A stretch of DNA of 64,000 nucleotides from Salipiger aestuarii (GCF_003259905.1 NZ_QLMG01000007.1:62001-126000); one strand, 5' to 3'. Counted from the stretch's first letter, positions 35,513-46,783 are shown. Notes: generated by a model not told the origin, from the letters alone. A program made the numbers and translations.

Positions 35513-35974
35513 ATGCTGGAAATCCGCAAGCTGTGCCCGACCGCCGTGCTGCCGCGCCGCGCCACCAAAGGGTCGGCGGGCTACGATCTGTCCGCCTGCC
35601 TGCGCGACGAAAACGGCACCCCGCGCTGCGATTTCGCCGCGACGGGCGCGGTGATCTACCCCGGCACACGCGCGATGGTGCCGTTGGGGATCAGCATTGC
35701 GCTGCCGCCCGAAACCTACGGGCGTATCGGTCCCCGATCGGGCCTTGCCGTGCGCCATTGCATCGACACGGCGGCGGGGATCGTCGATCTGGACTATCGC
35801 GGCGAATTGCACGCCGTGCTGGTGAACCATGGCCCCGCGCCCTATGTGGTCGAACATGGCGCGCGCATCGCGCAGCTGGTCATCGAACGGATCGCACTGC
35901 CTGACGTGGTCGAGGTCGAAGCGCTGGGCGATACGGCGCGCGGCGGGGGGGGCTTTGGCTCTTCGGGGGTCTGA
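35513..35974 (+). CDS. dut: Deoxyuridine 5'-triphosphate nucleotidohydrolase
   Basis: 153-residue trimeric dUTPase. Motifs 1 to 5 can be read: GSAGYDLSA, GRIGPRSGLAVRH, GIVDLDYRGE, RIAQLVIER and the glycine-rich C-terminal arm RGGGGFGSSGV. It cleaves dUTP to dUMP and PPi, keeping uracil out of DNA. AAGGAGAG precedes the ATG. The GTG of the next gene follows its stop by one base. Confidence 0.95.
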   Translation: MLEIRKLCPTAVLPRRATKGSAGYDLSACLRDENGTPRCDFAATGAVIYPGTRAMVPLGISIALPPETYGRIGPRSGLAVRHCIDTAAGIVDLDYRGELHAVLVNHGPAPYVVEHGARIAQLVIERIALPDVVEVEALGDTARGGGGFGSSGV

Positions 35975-35975
35975 G

Positions 35976-37010
35976 GTGCTGGCACTGATTGGCATCGTGG
36001 CGCTGATCTGGGGCGGGGGGCACCTTATGGGGGCCTCGCCCAAGCTGCGCGGGGGGCTGCTGGCGGGGCTGTATCTGGCGCTGCTGCTCGTCCATTTTGT
36101 GCTGCCCGACGGTCATCCGATCCGGCAGAACACCGGGGGCAGCGTGGTCCCCTGGCTGATCCTTGGCGGCATTCTGGCGATTGGCGGGGCCTATGCGCTT
36201 GTGCTGCGCCGACTGAAGGAGCGCGCGCGGGCGCGGACTGAATCGCCCGCGCGGAATGCGACGTTCAGCGGGGCCGAACTGGAACGATATGCGCGCCACA
36301 TCGTGCTGCGCGAACTGGGCGGGCCGGGCCAGCGCGCGCTGCGCGATGCCAGGGTGCTGGTGATTGGCGCGGGCGGGCTGGGCGCCCCAGCTTTGCAATA
36401 TCTTGCGGCGGCGGGCGTGGGCACCGTCGGCGTGATCGACGATGACGTCGTGGAAAACGCCAACCTGCAACGTCAGGTCATCCACACCGATGCGCGCATC
36501 GGCCTGCCCAAGGTCGCCTCGGCGCAGGCCGCGATGCTGGCGCAGAACCCCTATGTGACGGTGAAACCCTATCGCCGCCGCCTTGACGCGGACGCGGCGC
36601 GGACGCTGTTCGCCGAGTATGATGTCATCCTGGACGGGACCGACAATTTCGAAACCCGTTATCTGGCCAATGCCGCCGCCGTGCGGGCGGGCAAACCGCT
36701 GATTTCCGGGGCGCTCAGTCAGTGGGAGGGGCAGATTTCCGTCTTTGCGCCCGCCCTGAACGCACCCTGCTACCAGTGCATCTTTCCCGAGGCGCCCGCG
36801 CCCGGACTGGCGCCATCCTGCGCCGAAGCCGGCGTGTTGGGGCCGCTGCCCGGCGTGCTTGGCGCGATGATGGCGGTCGAAACGGTCAAGCTGATCTCGG
36901 GGGCGGGCCAACCGCTGCTGGGCGAGATGCTGATCTATGATGCGCTGTGGGGCGAAACCCGCAAGATCGCGCTGAAGCGCCGCCCCGGCTGCCCGGTGTG
37001 TGGCGGCTGA
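35976..37010 (+). CDS. moeB: MoeB/ThiF/HesA family E1-like adenylyltransferase with N-terminal membrane anchor
   Basis: 344-residue protein. The GTG at 35976 is one base after dut. The first 85 residues contain two or three hydrophobic segments (LALIGIVALIWGGGHLM, LLAGLYLALLLVHFVLP, WLILGGILAIGGAYALVL). The MoeB core follows: RYARHIVLRELGGPGQ, the ATP loop VIGAGGLGAPALQYLAAAG, and DGTDNFETRYLANAAA. The zinc cysteines CYQC and CPVCGG are intact. MoeB adenylates the C-terminal Gly of MoaD for molybdopterin synthesis. The membrane extension is not part of the standard enzyme, so the site of action may be at the inner membrane. Confidence 0.85.
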   Translation: MLALIGIVALIWGGGHLMGASPKLRGGLLAGLYLALLLVHFVLPDGHPIRQNTGGSVVPWLILGGILAIGGAYALVLRRLKERARARTESPARNATFSGAELERYARHIVLRELGGPGQRALRDARVLVIGAGGLGAPALQYLAAAGVGTVGVIDDDVVENANLQRQVIHTDARIGLPKVASAQAAMLAQNPYVTVKPYRRRLDADAARTLFAEYDVILDGTDNFETRYLANAAAVRAGKPLISGALSQWEGQISVFAPALNAPCYQCIFPEAPAPGLAPSCAEAGVLGPLPGVLGAMMAVETVKLISGAGQPLLGEMLIYDALWGETRKIALKRRPGCPVCGG

Positions 37011-37070
37011 CCTTGCGCGTGGCGCAGGGCGCGGCATACTCGGCCCGACCCTGACCCCGGAGCCACCGCG

Positions 37071-37865
37071 ATGACCCGTCTTCTTGCCGCTGCCCTGCTG
37101 CCCGCCCTGTTGTTGCCTGTTACCTCCGCGATGGCGCGGGATCTGCCCGATCTTTCCGGCCGCGAGGTCGTGGTTGTGACGGAAAACGCCTATCCCCCAC
37201 TGCAATTCGTCGACCCCGCGAGCGGTGCGGCGATCGGCTGGGAATACGATGCCATGGCCGAGATCGCGTCCCGCCTGAACATGACGGTCAGCTACGAGAC
37301 CACCAGCTGGGACGCGATGATCCCGGCGGTGTCCGGCGGCCAGTACGACATCGGCATGACCGGCATCACCATCCGCGAAGATCGCGCCGGGATGGTCGAT
37401 TTCTCGGACGCCTACATGCGCTCGGAAATGGTGATGCTGGTGCGTGGCGACGAGGATCGTATCACCGATGCGGCCAGCTTTGCCGCCGACGAAGACCTGC
37501 TGATGGCGGCGCAACCGGGGACAACTCCTTTCTACGTCGGGGTTTACGACGTGCTGGACGGCAACGAGGCGACCCCCCGCATCAAGCTGTTCGAGACCTT
37601 TGGTGCCGGGGTGCAGGCGCTCAGGGTCGGAGATGTCGACATGGTGCTGACCGACGGTACCGCGGGCCAGGGCTATGTCGCCGCGTCGGACGGCGGGCTG
37701 AAGATCGTCGGCGAAAAGCTGGGCTCCGAGGATTTCGGGTTCATCTTTCCCAAGGGGTCCGACCTTGTGGCGCCGGTGAACGCGGCCCTCGCGTCGATGC
37801 GTGCGGACGGGACGCTGGCGGACCTGAACACCCGCTGGTTCCTGGACTACAAGATGGGCGAGTGA
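37071..37865 (+). CDS. Amino-acid ABC importer binding protein, family 3
   Basis: 264-residue periplasmic binding protein with a signal peptide ([19 protein letters not shown]). Family 3 features are [34 protein letters not shown] and [20 protein letters not shown]. It starts a two-gene unit with the permease that follows. The ligand is probably a polar or basic amino acid; this is inferred from the family. Confidence 0.9.
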   Translation: MTRLLAAALLPALLLPVTSAMARDLPDLSGREVVVVTENAYPPLQFVDPASGAAIGWEYDAMAEIASRLNMTVSYETTSWDAMIPAVSGGQYDIGMTGITIREDRAGMVDFSDAYMRSEMVMLVRGDEDRITDAASFAADEDLLMAAQPGTTPFYVGVYDVLDGNEATPRIKLFETFGAGVQALRVGDVDMVLTDGTAGQGYVAASDGGLKIVGEKLGSEDFGFIFPKGSDLVAPVNAALASMRADGTLADLNTRWFLDYKMGE

Positions 37866-37869
37866 CCGC

Positions 37870-38658
37870 TTGACGGCGCGCGACGGCGATTTCCCCTGGT
37901 GGCTGGCCGCGGTGTGTCTTGCGGGGCTGGCGGGCTATGGCGCGGTGCTGGCCGACGACGTTCAGGCGCAAGTGCTGCGGACGTTGTCGCGGGGCGTCAA
38001 GGTCACGGTCTTTGTCACGCTGGTCAGCTTTGCGCTGGCGTCGCTGCTGGGCATGGGGCTGGCGCTGATGTCGCTGAGCGGCGCGCGCGCTTTGCGCCAG
38101 CTGGCGCGGTTCTATACGGAAATCGTGCGCGGCGTGCCCATGCTGGTGCTGTTGTTGTATGTGGCCTTCGTCGCGGCGCCGGCGCTGGTTGCGGGCTGGA
38201 ACGCGGCGACGGGCTGGCTGGGCTGGGACCCGGCGCGCACGCGGGATTTTCCGCTGATCTGGCGGGCGATCCTGGCGCTGACCATTGGCTATTCGGCCTT
38301 TGTCGCCGAGGTGTTCCGCGCCGGGCTGATGTCGGTCGACGCCGGGCAGGTCGAGGCGGCGCAGGCGCTGGGCCTGACCGGCTGGCAGCGGTTTCGCCTT
38401 GTGGTTCTGCCACAGGCGGTGCGGATCATTTTGCCGCCCTGGGGCAATGATTTCGTGGCGCTGGTGAAGGATTCCAGCCTTGTATCGGTGTTGGGGGTGC
38501 TGGACGTGACGCAGCTGGGCAAGGTCACGGCGGCGGGAAATTTCCGGTATTTCGAAACCTATAATGTTGTGGCGCTGGTGTATCTGACGATGACGATTAC
38601 CCTGTCGCTTGGATTGCGGCGTCTTGAGCGCCGACTGCGGGACCGCGCCCGGACCTGA
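37870..38658 (+). CDS. Amino-acid ABC importer permease, HisM/GlnP type
   Basis: 262-residue permease with TTG start four bases after the binding-protein stop. The family motif MLVLLLYVAFVAAPALV is preceded by FYTEIVRGVP, and the coupling loop is EAAQALGLTGWQRFRLVVLP. No ATPase gene of this importer is present; the transcript ends before the peptidase gene, so an ATPase from elsewhere must be shared. Confidence 0.88.
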   Translation: MTARDGDFPWWLAAVCLAGLAGYGAVLADDVQAQVLRTLSRGVKVTVFVTLVSFALASLLGMGLALMSLSGARALRQLARFYTEIVRGVPMLVLLLYVAFVAAPALVAGWNAATGWLGWDPARTRDFPLIWRAILALTIGYSAFVAEVFRAGLMSVDAGQVEAAQALGLTGWQRFRLVVLPQAVRIILPPWGNDFVALVKDSSLVSVLGVLDVTQLGKVTAAGNFRYFETYNVVALVYLTMTITLSLGLRRLERRLRDRART

Positions 38659-38774
38659 CCGCACAAGGTGGCCGGCCCGCGCGCCCCGCGGATGGCGTCG
38701 ACCGCAAGAACCGCGCGCGCGGGATTGCGGCGCGCGTGCGGCGCGCTTAGCTTGACGCAAAAGGAGTCTTGTCC

Positions 38775-40796
38775 ATGACCAACCCGCTGCTTGCCGACTG
38801 GGACACGCCGTTCCAGCTTGCGCCTTTCGACCGGATTTCGGATTCCGATTTTGCCCCCGCCTTCGATGAGGCGCTCGCCGCGCATCTGGCCGAGGTCGAT
38901 GCGATCGCCACCAATCCCGAGCCTGCGAATTTTGCCAACACGATCGAGGCGCTGGAAGGCGCGGGCGAGGCGCTGGACAAGGTGCTTTCGGTGTTCTTTA
39001 CCGTGGCCGGAGCGGACAGCACTCCGGCGCGGCAGGAATTGCAGCGGGCCTTTTCGCCAAGGCTTTCGGCGCATTCCTCGGCGATTTCCGACAACAAGGC
39101 GCTGTTCGCGCGCATCGCCGAGCTGTGGGACCGACGCGACACGCTGGGCCTGACCGCAGAGGAAGACCGGGTGCTTTACCTCACCCATCGCGGTTTCGTG
39201 CGCTCAGGCGCGGCGTTGGAGGGTGCGTCGGCGGAGCGGATGAAAGCGGTCAAATCCCGTCTGGCGGTCCTGGGCACGTCGTTTACCCAGAACCTGCTGA
39301 GCGACGAGGCGGCGTGGTTCATGCCCCTGTCCGAGGCCGATCTGCAAGGGCTGCCGGAGTTCGTTGTAGATGGCGCGCGCTCGGCGGGCGAGGCGTTGGG
39401 CCAGGATGGCCCGGTTGTGACGTTGTCACGCTCGCTGATCGTGCCGTTCCTGCAATTCTCGCCGCGCCGGGACCTGCGGCAAAAGGCATTCTGCGCCTGG
39501 GCGGCACGCGGTGCCAACGGCGGCGACAGCGACAACCGGGGCATTGCCGCCGAGGTGCTGGCCCTGCGTGAAGAACGGGCCAAGCTGCTGGGCTACGCGG
39601 ATTTTGCCTCGTTCAAGCTGGAAACCGAAATGGCGGGCACGCCGGGGCGTGTGCGTGACCTGCTGATGGCGGTGTGGGAACCGGCGAAGGCGCAGGCACT
39701 GCGCGACGCCACCGAGATGGAGCACATGCTGCGCGCCGATGGCATCAACGATGCGCTTCAGCCATGGGATTGGCGCTACTACGCCGACAAGCGCCGCCGG
39801 GTGCTGCACGATCTGGATGAGGCCGAACTGAAGCCCTATCTGCAACTGGACAAGATGATCCAGGCAGCGTTCACCTGTTCGAACCGCCTGTTCGGACTGG
39901 AATTCCGCCCGCTGGATCTGCCGCTGTATCACGCCGATTGCCGGGCGTGGGAGGTGACGCGCGACGGAAAGCATCTGGCGGTGTTCATCGGGGATTATTT
40001 TGCGCGGGCCTCGAAACGCTCGGGCGCGTGGTGTTCGGCCATGCGCAGCCAGGCCCGGCGACCCAAGCCGCTGGCGCCCGTCGTCATCAACGTATGCAAC
40101 TTCGCCAAGCCCCCAAAGGGCAAGCCCGCGCTGTTGTCCTATGACGATGCGCGCACGCTGTTTCATGAATTCGGCCATGCGCTGCATCAGATGCTGTCGG
40201 ATGTGGATTTCGGGTCCGTCTCGGGCACATCGGTGGCGCGCGATTTCGTGGAACTGCCCAGCCAGCTGTACGAACACTGGCTGGAGGTGCCCGAGGTGCT
40301 GGCCGAATTCGCCACCCATGCGGACACGGGCGAGGCGATGCCACAGGCGCTGCTGGACAAGGTGCTGGCGGCGTCCACCTTCGACATGGGGTTCCAGACG
40401 GTGGAATATGTCGCCTCGGCCATGGTGGATCTGGAATTTCACAACGGCCCCGCGCCCGCCGACCCGATGGCGCGGCAGGCCGAAATTCTGTCGGGAATGG
40501 GCATGCCCGCACCGATCACCATGCGCCATGCCACACCGCATTTCGCCCATGTTTTCGCGGGCGACGGGTACAGCTCGGGCTATTACAGCTACATGTGGTC
40601 CGAGGTGATGGACGCGGACGCCTTCGCCGCGTTCGAGGAAGCAGGCGGCGCGTTTGATCCCGCCACCGCGGCCAGGTTGGAACAGTTCATCCTGTCCAAG
40701 GGCGGTTCGGTCGATGCCCAAGAGCTTTATATCGCGTTTCGGGGCCGGATGCCGGGTGTCGAGGCGCTGCTCAAGGGGCGCGGGCTCGCCGCCTGA
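38775..40796 (+). CDS. M3 family oligopeptidase (oligopeptidase A / Dcp-like)
   Basis: 673-residue zinc metallopeptidase. The HExxH motif is in TLFHEFGHALHQML, and the third zinc ligand region is VARDFVELPSQLYEHW. The C-terminal GYSSGYYSYMWSEVMDADAF is typical of the OpdA/Dcp branch. It degrades short peptides in the cytoplasm; no signal peptide is seen. The ATG at 38775 is chosen because AAGGAG (38761-38766) is eight bases upstream. It converges on the TraB/GumN gene with no gap at all. Confidence 0.92.
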   Translation: MTNPLLADWDTPFQLAPFDRISDSDFAPAFDEALAAHLAEVDAIATNPEPANFANTIEALEGAGEALDKVLSVFFTVAGADSTPARQELQRAFSPRLSAHSSAISDNKALFARIAELWDRRDTLGLTAEEDRVLYLTHRGFVRSGAALEGASAERMKAVKSRLAVLGTSFTQNLLSDEAAWFMPLSEADLQGLPEFVVDGARSAGEALGQDGPVVTLSRSLIVPFLQFSPRRDLRQKAFCAWAARGANGGDSDNRGIAAEVLALREERAKLLGYADFASFKLETEMAGTPGRVRDLLMAVWEPAKAQALRDATEMEHMLRADGINDALQPWDWRYYADKRRRVLHDLDEAELKPYLQLDKMIQAAFTCSNRLFGLEFRPLDLPLYHADCRAWEVTRDGKHLAVFIGDYFARASKRSGAWCSAMRSQARRPKPLAPVVINVCNFAKPPKGKPALLSYDDARTLFHEFGHALHQMLSDVDFGSVSGTSVARDFVELPSQLYEHWLEVPEVLAEFATHADTGEAMPQALLDKVLAASTFDMGFQTVEYVASAMVDLEFHNGPAPADPMARQAEILSGMGMPAPITMRHATPHFAHVFAGDGYSSGYYSYMWSEVMDADAFAAFEEAGGAFDPATAARLEQFILSKGGSVDAQELYIAFRGRMPGVEALLKGRGLAA

Positions 40797-41783
40797 TCAG
40801 AACGGTTCGCGGGTGAGGGTCCAACCGTCATCCGCGAGCAATTGCAGGATGCCTTCGGTGCCGGGCAGGTGCGCCGCGCCGAAGGCCGCCACGATGGGGG
40901 CCTCGTGCCGGGCCGCCGTGTCCAGGATGACCGGAATCCAGGCACGGTTGCGCGTGCTCAGCAGCGCCTCGGTGGACTGGGCCATCAGATCGGCGGCCTC
41001 ATCCTCTGTGTACATGTCGCTGCGCGCCACCAGGATTTCCGACAGCCGCCACATTTCGCCGGCCTTTTCGTCGAAATAGGCCGCGATGGTGGTCGACATG
41101 CCGTTTTCGCCATCCTCCTGTTCGGCGAGCGAGGCGGCGATCATCTCGATCTGGCCCTCAAGCGGTTCGGCGTTGAAGATCTCGAAGGTGGTGTCGAAGG
41201 GTTCCAGCGCGAGGGTCGGCACGCCGTACTCCGTTGCCAGCGCCTCAAGCCGGGCATCCAGCCCATCCTGTTCCTGCAACTGGGCCTGGGCGCAGGCGGG
41301 CACGGACAACAGCATCGACAGGTACCAGGGGCGCATCTTGGCGGCCATTGCGGCGGGCAGCCCGCGGTCGCGCGCGGCGCTGGCGAGGGTTTGCCAGGCG
41401 CGGTCGGGCATCAGATCGGGCAGCGAGCTGTCGGTCAGCAGGATCAGGCCGGGGTCTTCGGTCAGCGCGGTCATCAGCCGCGCCTGTTCGTCCGCCGGCA
41501 TTTCCAGCAACAGGGCGCCCGCATCCTTCAGCACCGGGCGCAGGCGGTCGGCGGGCCGGTCAAGCCGGGGGTCGGACAGGTGCATCGTGCCCACGAGGCG
41601 GATAATCTCGCCGTCCTTTTCGGCGCGCCAGCGGTTGCCTTCGGCATAGGGGGTGGCATCGACCAGCCGTTGCAGCGTCGCGGATTCGTCATCGGACAGC
41701 GTCTTGCGCAGGTCATCGCCTGCGCATTGCGCCTGCGCGGCGCCGCCAAGGGCGGCAAGAGCAACAAGCAGGGGGCGAAGCAT
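40797..41783 (-). CDS. TraB/GumN (Tiki-like) family protein
   Basis: 328-residue exported protein with signal peptide (MLRPLLVALAALGGAAQAQC). The family's two GxxH elements are seen: LVGTMHLSDPR near the N-terminus and VAAFGAAHLPGTEGI near the C-terminus, with a conserved Glu-containing block LLLEMPADEQARL between. Animal Tiki relatives are metal-dependent proteases; bacterial roles are unsettled. Its stop codon abuts the stop of the M3 peptidase on the other strand. Confidence 0.85.
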   Translation of the reverse strand: MLRPLLVALAALGGAAQAQCAGDDLRKTLSDDESATLQRLVDATPYAEGNRWRAEKDGEIIRLVGTMHLSDPRLDRPADRLRPVLKDAGALLLEMPADEQARLMTALTEDPGLILLTDSSLPDLMPDRAWQTLASAARDRGLPAAMAAKMRPWYLSMLLSVPACAQAQLQEQDGLDARLEALATEYGVPTLALEPFDTTFEIFNAEPLEGQIEMIAASLAEQEDGENGMSTTIAAYFDEKAGEMWRLSEILVARSDMYTEDEAADLMAQSTEALLSTRNRAWIPVILDTAARHEAPIVAAFGAAHLPGTEGILQLLADDGWTLTREPF

Positions 41784-41867
41784 GCACGCGACCTTTCCAA
41801 AGCGTTTCGCACGCAGGCTATGGCAAGGGATGGACAGCGGCAATGGGTGCTGCCTAAGGTCCCCGAG

Positions 41868-42527
41868 ATGAAACGGGAATCCGAGCTTTACGCGCCGGTC
41901 AAGGCGCTGCTGGTCACGCAGGGCTATGCGGTCAAGGGCGAGGTCGGCGCGGCCGATCTGGTGGCGCTGCGCGGCGATGAGCCACCCGTCATCGTCGAAC
42001 TGAAGCTGCGGATTTCACTGGCGCTGTTCCATCAGGCGGTGGCGCGGCTGTCGCTGAGCGATACGGTCTATATCGCCGTGCCCAAACCTGCGGGGCGGAT
42101 GGCGCGGCGCGGGTTGAAGGACAATCTTGCGCTGTGCCGCCGACTTGGGCTGGGCTTTATCACCGTCAAGGACGGGCGGGCCGAGGTGCAGTGCGACCCC
42201 GGCCCTTATGCGCCGCGCCACAACAAGGCCAGGGCGGCGCGGCTGCTGCGGGAGTTCCAGCGCATCAGCGGCGATCCCAACGATGGCGGCGCCACGCGCC
42301 ACGGCATTGTCACGGGGTATCGGCAGGACGCGCTGCGCTGCGCCGCGTGGCTGGCCGAACACGGGCCCAGCCGGGGGCGCGACGTGGCGGTGGGGGCGGG
42401 GGTGAAGCCGGCCACCACCTTGATGCGCGACAATCACTACGGCTGGTTCGAAAAGGTGGCCACGGGGGTCTATGCGCTGACCGAAGCGGGACGCGCGGGT
42501 CTGATCCACTGGGCGGACAGCTGGTAG
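41868..42527 (+). CDS. DUF2161 family protein, PD-(D/E)XK nuclease-like
   Basis: 219-residue cytoplasmic protein. The N-terminal half carries GAADLVALRGDEPPVIVELK, an Asp followed by a Glu-x-Lys as in PD-(D/E)XK phosphodiesterases. The C-terminal half resembles a winged-helix (DALRCAAWLAEHGPSR and YGWFEKVATGVYALTEAG). DUF2161 is widespread in Rhodobacterales and has no known substrate. The ATG at 41868 follows AAGG. It converges on the EamA gene with a 1-bp gap. Confidence 0.8.
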   Translation: MKRESELYAPVKALLVTQGYAVKGEVGAADLVALRGDEPPVIVELKLRISLALFHQAVARLSLSDTVYIAVPKPAGRMARRGLKDNLALCRRLGLGFITVKDGRAEVQCDPGPYAPRHNKARAARLLREFQRISGDPNDGGATRHGIVTGYRQDALRCAAWLAEHGPSRGRDVAVGAGVKPATTLMRDNHYGWFEKVATGVYALTEAGRAGLIHWADSW

Positions 42528-42528
42528 G

Positions 42529-43509
42529 TCAGATCTCCTCGGCGCGGGCGGCGGCTTCGGCTTCGTTCGCGGCCTCGGCCCGGGCGCGGCGCTTTTGCTG
42601 GCGGGCCACGACCCGCTCGCGGTTCAGCGTATACAGCCCCGAGGCGACGATGATCGCGCAGCCCAGCAGGGTGAACCCGTCGGGCAGATCGGCAAACAGC
42701 AGGAATCCGTAAAGGGTGCTCCACAGGATCATGCTGTATTGCAGCGGCGCCAGCACCACCGCCTGCGCCACATCGAGGGCACGGATGATAAAGATCTCTC
42801 CGCAGGCGGCGCACAGCGCCATAAGCGCCGCCACCAGCCAGACCCAGCCATGGTCCGGGGTTTGCCAGACGAACGGCACCGGCAGGGTCAGGATCAGCGT
42901 TGAGGTGATCGAGGTGTAGGCCACGGTCGTCGCGATGCTGTCCTCGCCGCTCAGCAGGCGTGACAACACCTGCCGCGTGGCGAATGCGGTGGCAGCGCCG
43001 ACGGTGATGAAGATCGCCGGGTGGAACACACCCGCGCCGGGGCGGATGACGACCAGCATCCCGGCAAAACCGACCGCGACCGCCGCCCAGCGGCGCGGGC
43101 CAACGGGTTCGCCCAGAAACAGCGCGCCAAGCGCGGTGACGATAAACGGCGCGACAAAGGTGACCGCCGTGGCATCGGCCAGCGGCACGTTGCGGATCGC
43201 AAGGATAAACAAGGTCGCCGAGCACGTGGCGAGCACGCCGCGCATGATCTGCACGACCGGGTGGCGGGTGCGCAGAATATGCGCGCCCCTGAGCCCAAGC
43301 ATCGCCGCCACCCCGGCAAACAGCCCCAGTTGGCGCAGCCAGACCACCTCAAGCGCGGGCAGTTCGGTGGTCAGCAGCTTGGCCAGGGCATCGGTGGCGC
43401 CGAAAAAAACGAACCCCAGCGTGATGAGGGCAATGCCCCTGAGGTTTTCGGGCGCCTTGCGGGGCGGGCCGTTCGGCACGGGCACGGAAGCGGCATGGTG
43501 GGTCGGCAT
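42529..43509 (-). CDS. EamA/DMT-family permease
   Basis: 326-residue inner-membrane protein with ten predicted helices in two EamA repeats (GIALITLGFVFFGATDALAK; LVAALMALCAACGEIFIIRA). It ends in an unusual Ala/Arg/Glu-rich tail (RARAEAANEAEAAARAEE). DMT permeases export amino acids, nucleobases or other metabolites; the substrate here is unknown. Confidence 0.85.
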   Translation of the reverse strand: MPTHHAASVPVPNGPPRKAPENLRGIALITLGFVFFGATDALAKLLTTELPALEVVWLRQLGLFAGVAAMLGLRGAHILRTRHPVVQIMRGVLATCSATLFILAIRNVPLADATAVTFVAPFIVTALGALFLGEPVGPRRWAAVAVGFAGMLVVIRPGAGVFHPAIFITVGAATAFATRQVLSRLLSGEDSIATTVAYTSITSTLILTLPVPFVWQTPDHGWVWLVAALMALCAACGEIFIIRALDVAQAVVLAPLQYSMILWSTLYGFLLFADLPDGFTLLGCAIIVASGLYTLNRERVVARQQKRRARAEAANEAEAAARAEEI

Positions 43510-43702
43510 GAAGGTGGCTCACGGGTTGGCGGGAGGGGATTTGGTATACCAATCACGGATCGCGCGCCGTGGCCATGGGGGATGCGCGTGTTCCGGCGGC
43601 GGCATCCGGCGCCGCCTGGCCGGGCAGGGGGGCAGGATCGGCAGATGGTGCAGAGCCGTCGGTGACCGCGGCGGGCGCGCATTATTTTAGCTGACGGACC
43701 TG

Positions 43703-43731
43703 TTGACACGACTCGTCGCCATGTCTAGCTA
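43703..43731 (+). promoter_or_regulatory. Sigma-70-type promoter of groESL
   Basis: A perfect -35 TTGACA (43703-43708), 17-bp spacer and -10 TAGCTA (43726-43731). The CIRCE operator begins 8 bp downstream, at the expected transcription start. Confidence 0.75.
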
Positions 43732-43738
43732 TGCGTCG

Positions 43739-43765
43739 TTAGCACTCGGCCCGGCTGAGTGCTAA
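43739..43765 (+). promoter_or_regulatory. CIRCE operator (HrcA binding site)
   Basis: TTAGCACTC, nine bases, GAGTGCTAA: an exact match to the CIRCE consensus. HrcA binds it and represses groESL until heat shock. It is followed by a small GC-rich hairpin in the leader (CGGTCCC-GCAA-GGGGCCG, 43766-43783). Confidence 0.96.
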
Positions 43766-43819
43766 CGGTCCCGCAAGGGGCCGTTACAGACATAACTTTG
43801 AGCGAATGGAGACTCGAAG

Positions 43820-44113
43820 ATGACATTCAAACCGCTCCACGACCGCGTGCTGGTCCGCCGCACCGAAAGCGACGAAAAGACCAAGGGTGGTCTGATCATC
43901 CCCGACAGCGCCAAGGAAAAGCCCGCCGAGGGCGTTGTGGTCGCATGTGGCGACGGCGCACGCAAGGACAGCGGCGAGCTGATCGAAATGGCCGTTTCGG
44001 CCGGAGATCGCGTCCTGTTCGGCAAATGGTCGGGCACCGAAGTCACGATCGACGGCGAAGAGCTGCTGATCATGAAGGAATCGGACATCCTTGGGGTGAC
44101 CGAGGCCGCCTGA
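43820..44113 (+). CDS. groES: Co-chaperonin GroES
   Basis: 97-residue GroES. Standard N-terminus [12 protein letters not shown], mobile loop [20 protein letters not shown], and C-terminal [12 protein letters not shown]. It caps GroEL during protein folding. Controlled by the CIRCE element 55 bp upstream. Confidence 0.97.
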   Translation: MTFKPLHDRVLVRRTESDEKTKGGLIIPDSAKEKPAEGVVVACGDGARKDSGELIEMAVSAGDRVLFGKWSGTEVTIDGEELLIMKESDILGVTEAA

Positions 44114-44140
44114 GCGCGCCTCGTTTCCTTCTAAACGTAA

Positions 44141-45808
<1,668 letters not shown>

Positions 45809-45849
45809 TCACCCTGCCTTGCAGGTGTGATGTATCACCCAACCCATCG

Positions 45850-45878
45850 ACAGGGGGGCCTTCGGGCTCCCCTGTTTG
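45850..45878 (+). terminator. Intrinsic terminator of groESL
   Basis: An 11-bp stem (ACAGGGGGGCC paired with GGCTCCCCTGT, one G-U) is closed by a TTCG tetraloop and followed by TTTG. The cUUCGg loop makes it very stable. Confidence 0.85.
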
Positions 45879-45974
45879 CGTATCGGGATCACGTCTCGCG
45901 TGAGGCCGGAACAGCGGACGGGAGGTGCCCGTTGGTTTGCAAGCGACTGCAAAACAACGCAAAAGGATCATTTC

Positions 45975-46733
45975 ATGCAACGCTTCACCGGAAAAACCGT
46001 TGTCATCACCGGCGCGTCCTCGGGCATTGGCGCCGCCGCAGCCCGCCGCTTTGGCCGCGAGGGCGCGAACGTGGTGCTGGTCTCGCGCACGCAAGAAAAG
46101 CTGGAAAAGGTGGCGCGCGATATTGCCTCGGCCAGGGTCGTTGCCGCTGATCTGTCGACAAGGGAAGGCGTGGCAAAGGCGTCGGAAGAGGCGCGCGTCG
46201 CCTTTGGACGGGTCGACGTGCTGGTGAACAACGCGGGCACCGCCGTCACGGGGTCGATCGAGGTCGTCGACGAGGCTGGTTTCGACAAGGTGATGGAAAC
46301 CGATGTCACCGCCGTCTGGCGGCTGACCAAGGCGCTGTGGCCGTCGCTGAAGGCGGCGCAGGGCAACGTGGTGATGACATCGTCGGTTTCCGGCATCGGC
46401 GGCGACTGGGGCATGCACGCCTACAATACCGCCAAGGGCGCGATCACCAACCTGACACGCGCGCTCGCACTGGATGCGCGCGACAGCGGGGTCCGGGTGA
46501 ACGCAGTGAACCCCAGCTTCACCAAATCCGAACTGACCGCCGACATGCTGGACAACAAGCAACTGGTGGACAAGTTCATCGAGCGCATTCCGTTGGGCCG
46601 TCCGGCCGAACCCGAGGACATTGGCGACGTCATCGCGTTTCTTGCCAGCGATGACGCGCGGTTCGTCAACGGGGTGAACCTTCCGGTGGACGGGGGCCTG
46701 TCGGCATCGAACGGACAGCCACCGCAGGCGTAA
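45975..46733 (+). CDS. Short-chain dehydrogenase/reductase
   Basis: 252-residue classical SDR: TGASSGIG nucleotide motif, NNAG, catalytic Ser in TSSVSG, YNTAK, and C-terminal VNGVNLPVDGGLSASNG. NAD(P)-dependent oxidoreductase of unknown substrate. The ATG at 45975 follows AAAAGGA. It is independent of groESL because a strong terminator precedes it. Confidence 0.88.
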   Translation: MQRFTGKTVVITGASSGIGAAAARRFGREGANVVLVSRTQEKLEKVARDIASARVVAADLSTREGVAKASEEARVAFGRVDVLVNNAGTAVTGSIEVVDEAGFDKVMETDVTAVWRLTKALWPSLKAAQGNVVMTSSVSGIGGDWGMHAYNTAKGAITNLTRALALDARDSGVRVNAVNPSFTKSELTADMLDNKQLVDKFIERIPLGRPAEPEDIGDVIAFLASDDARFVNGVNLPVDGGLSASNGQPPQA

Positions 46734-46783
46734 CGGGGCTGCCAAGGCTTGTCTCCGGCCCGTGTTTGGGCAATCCCTCGGGG

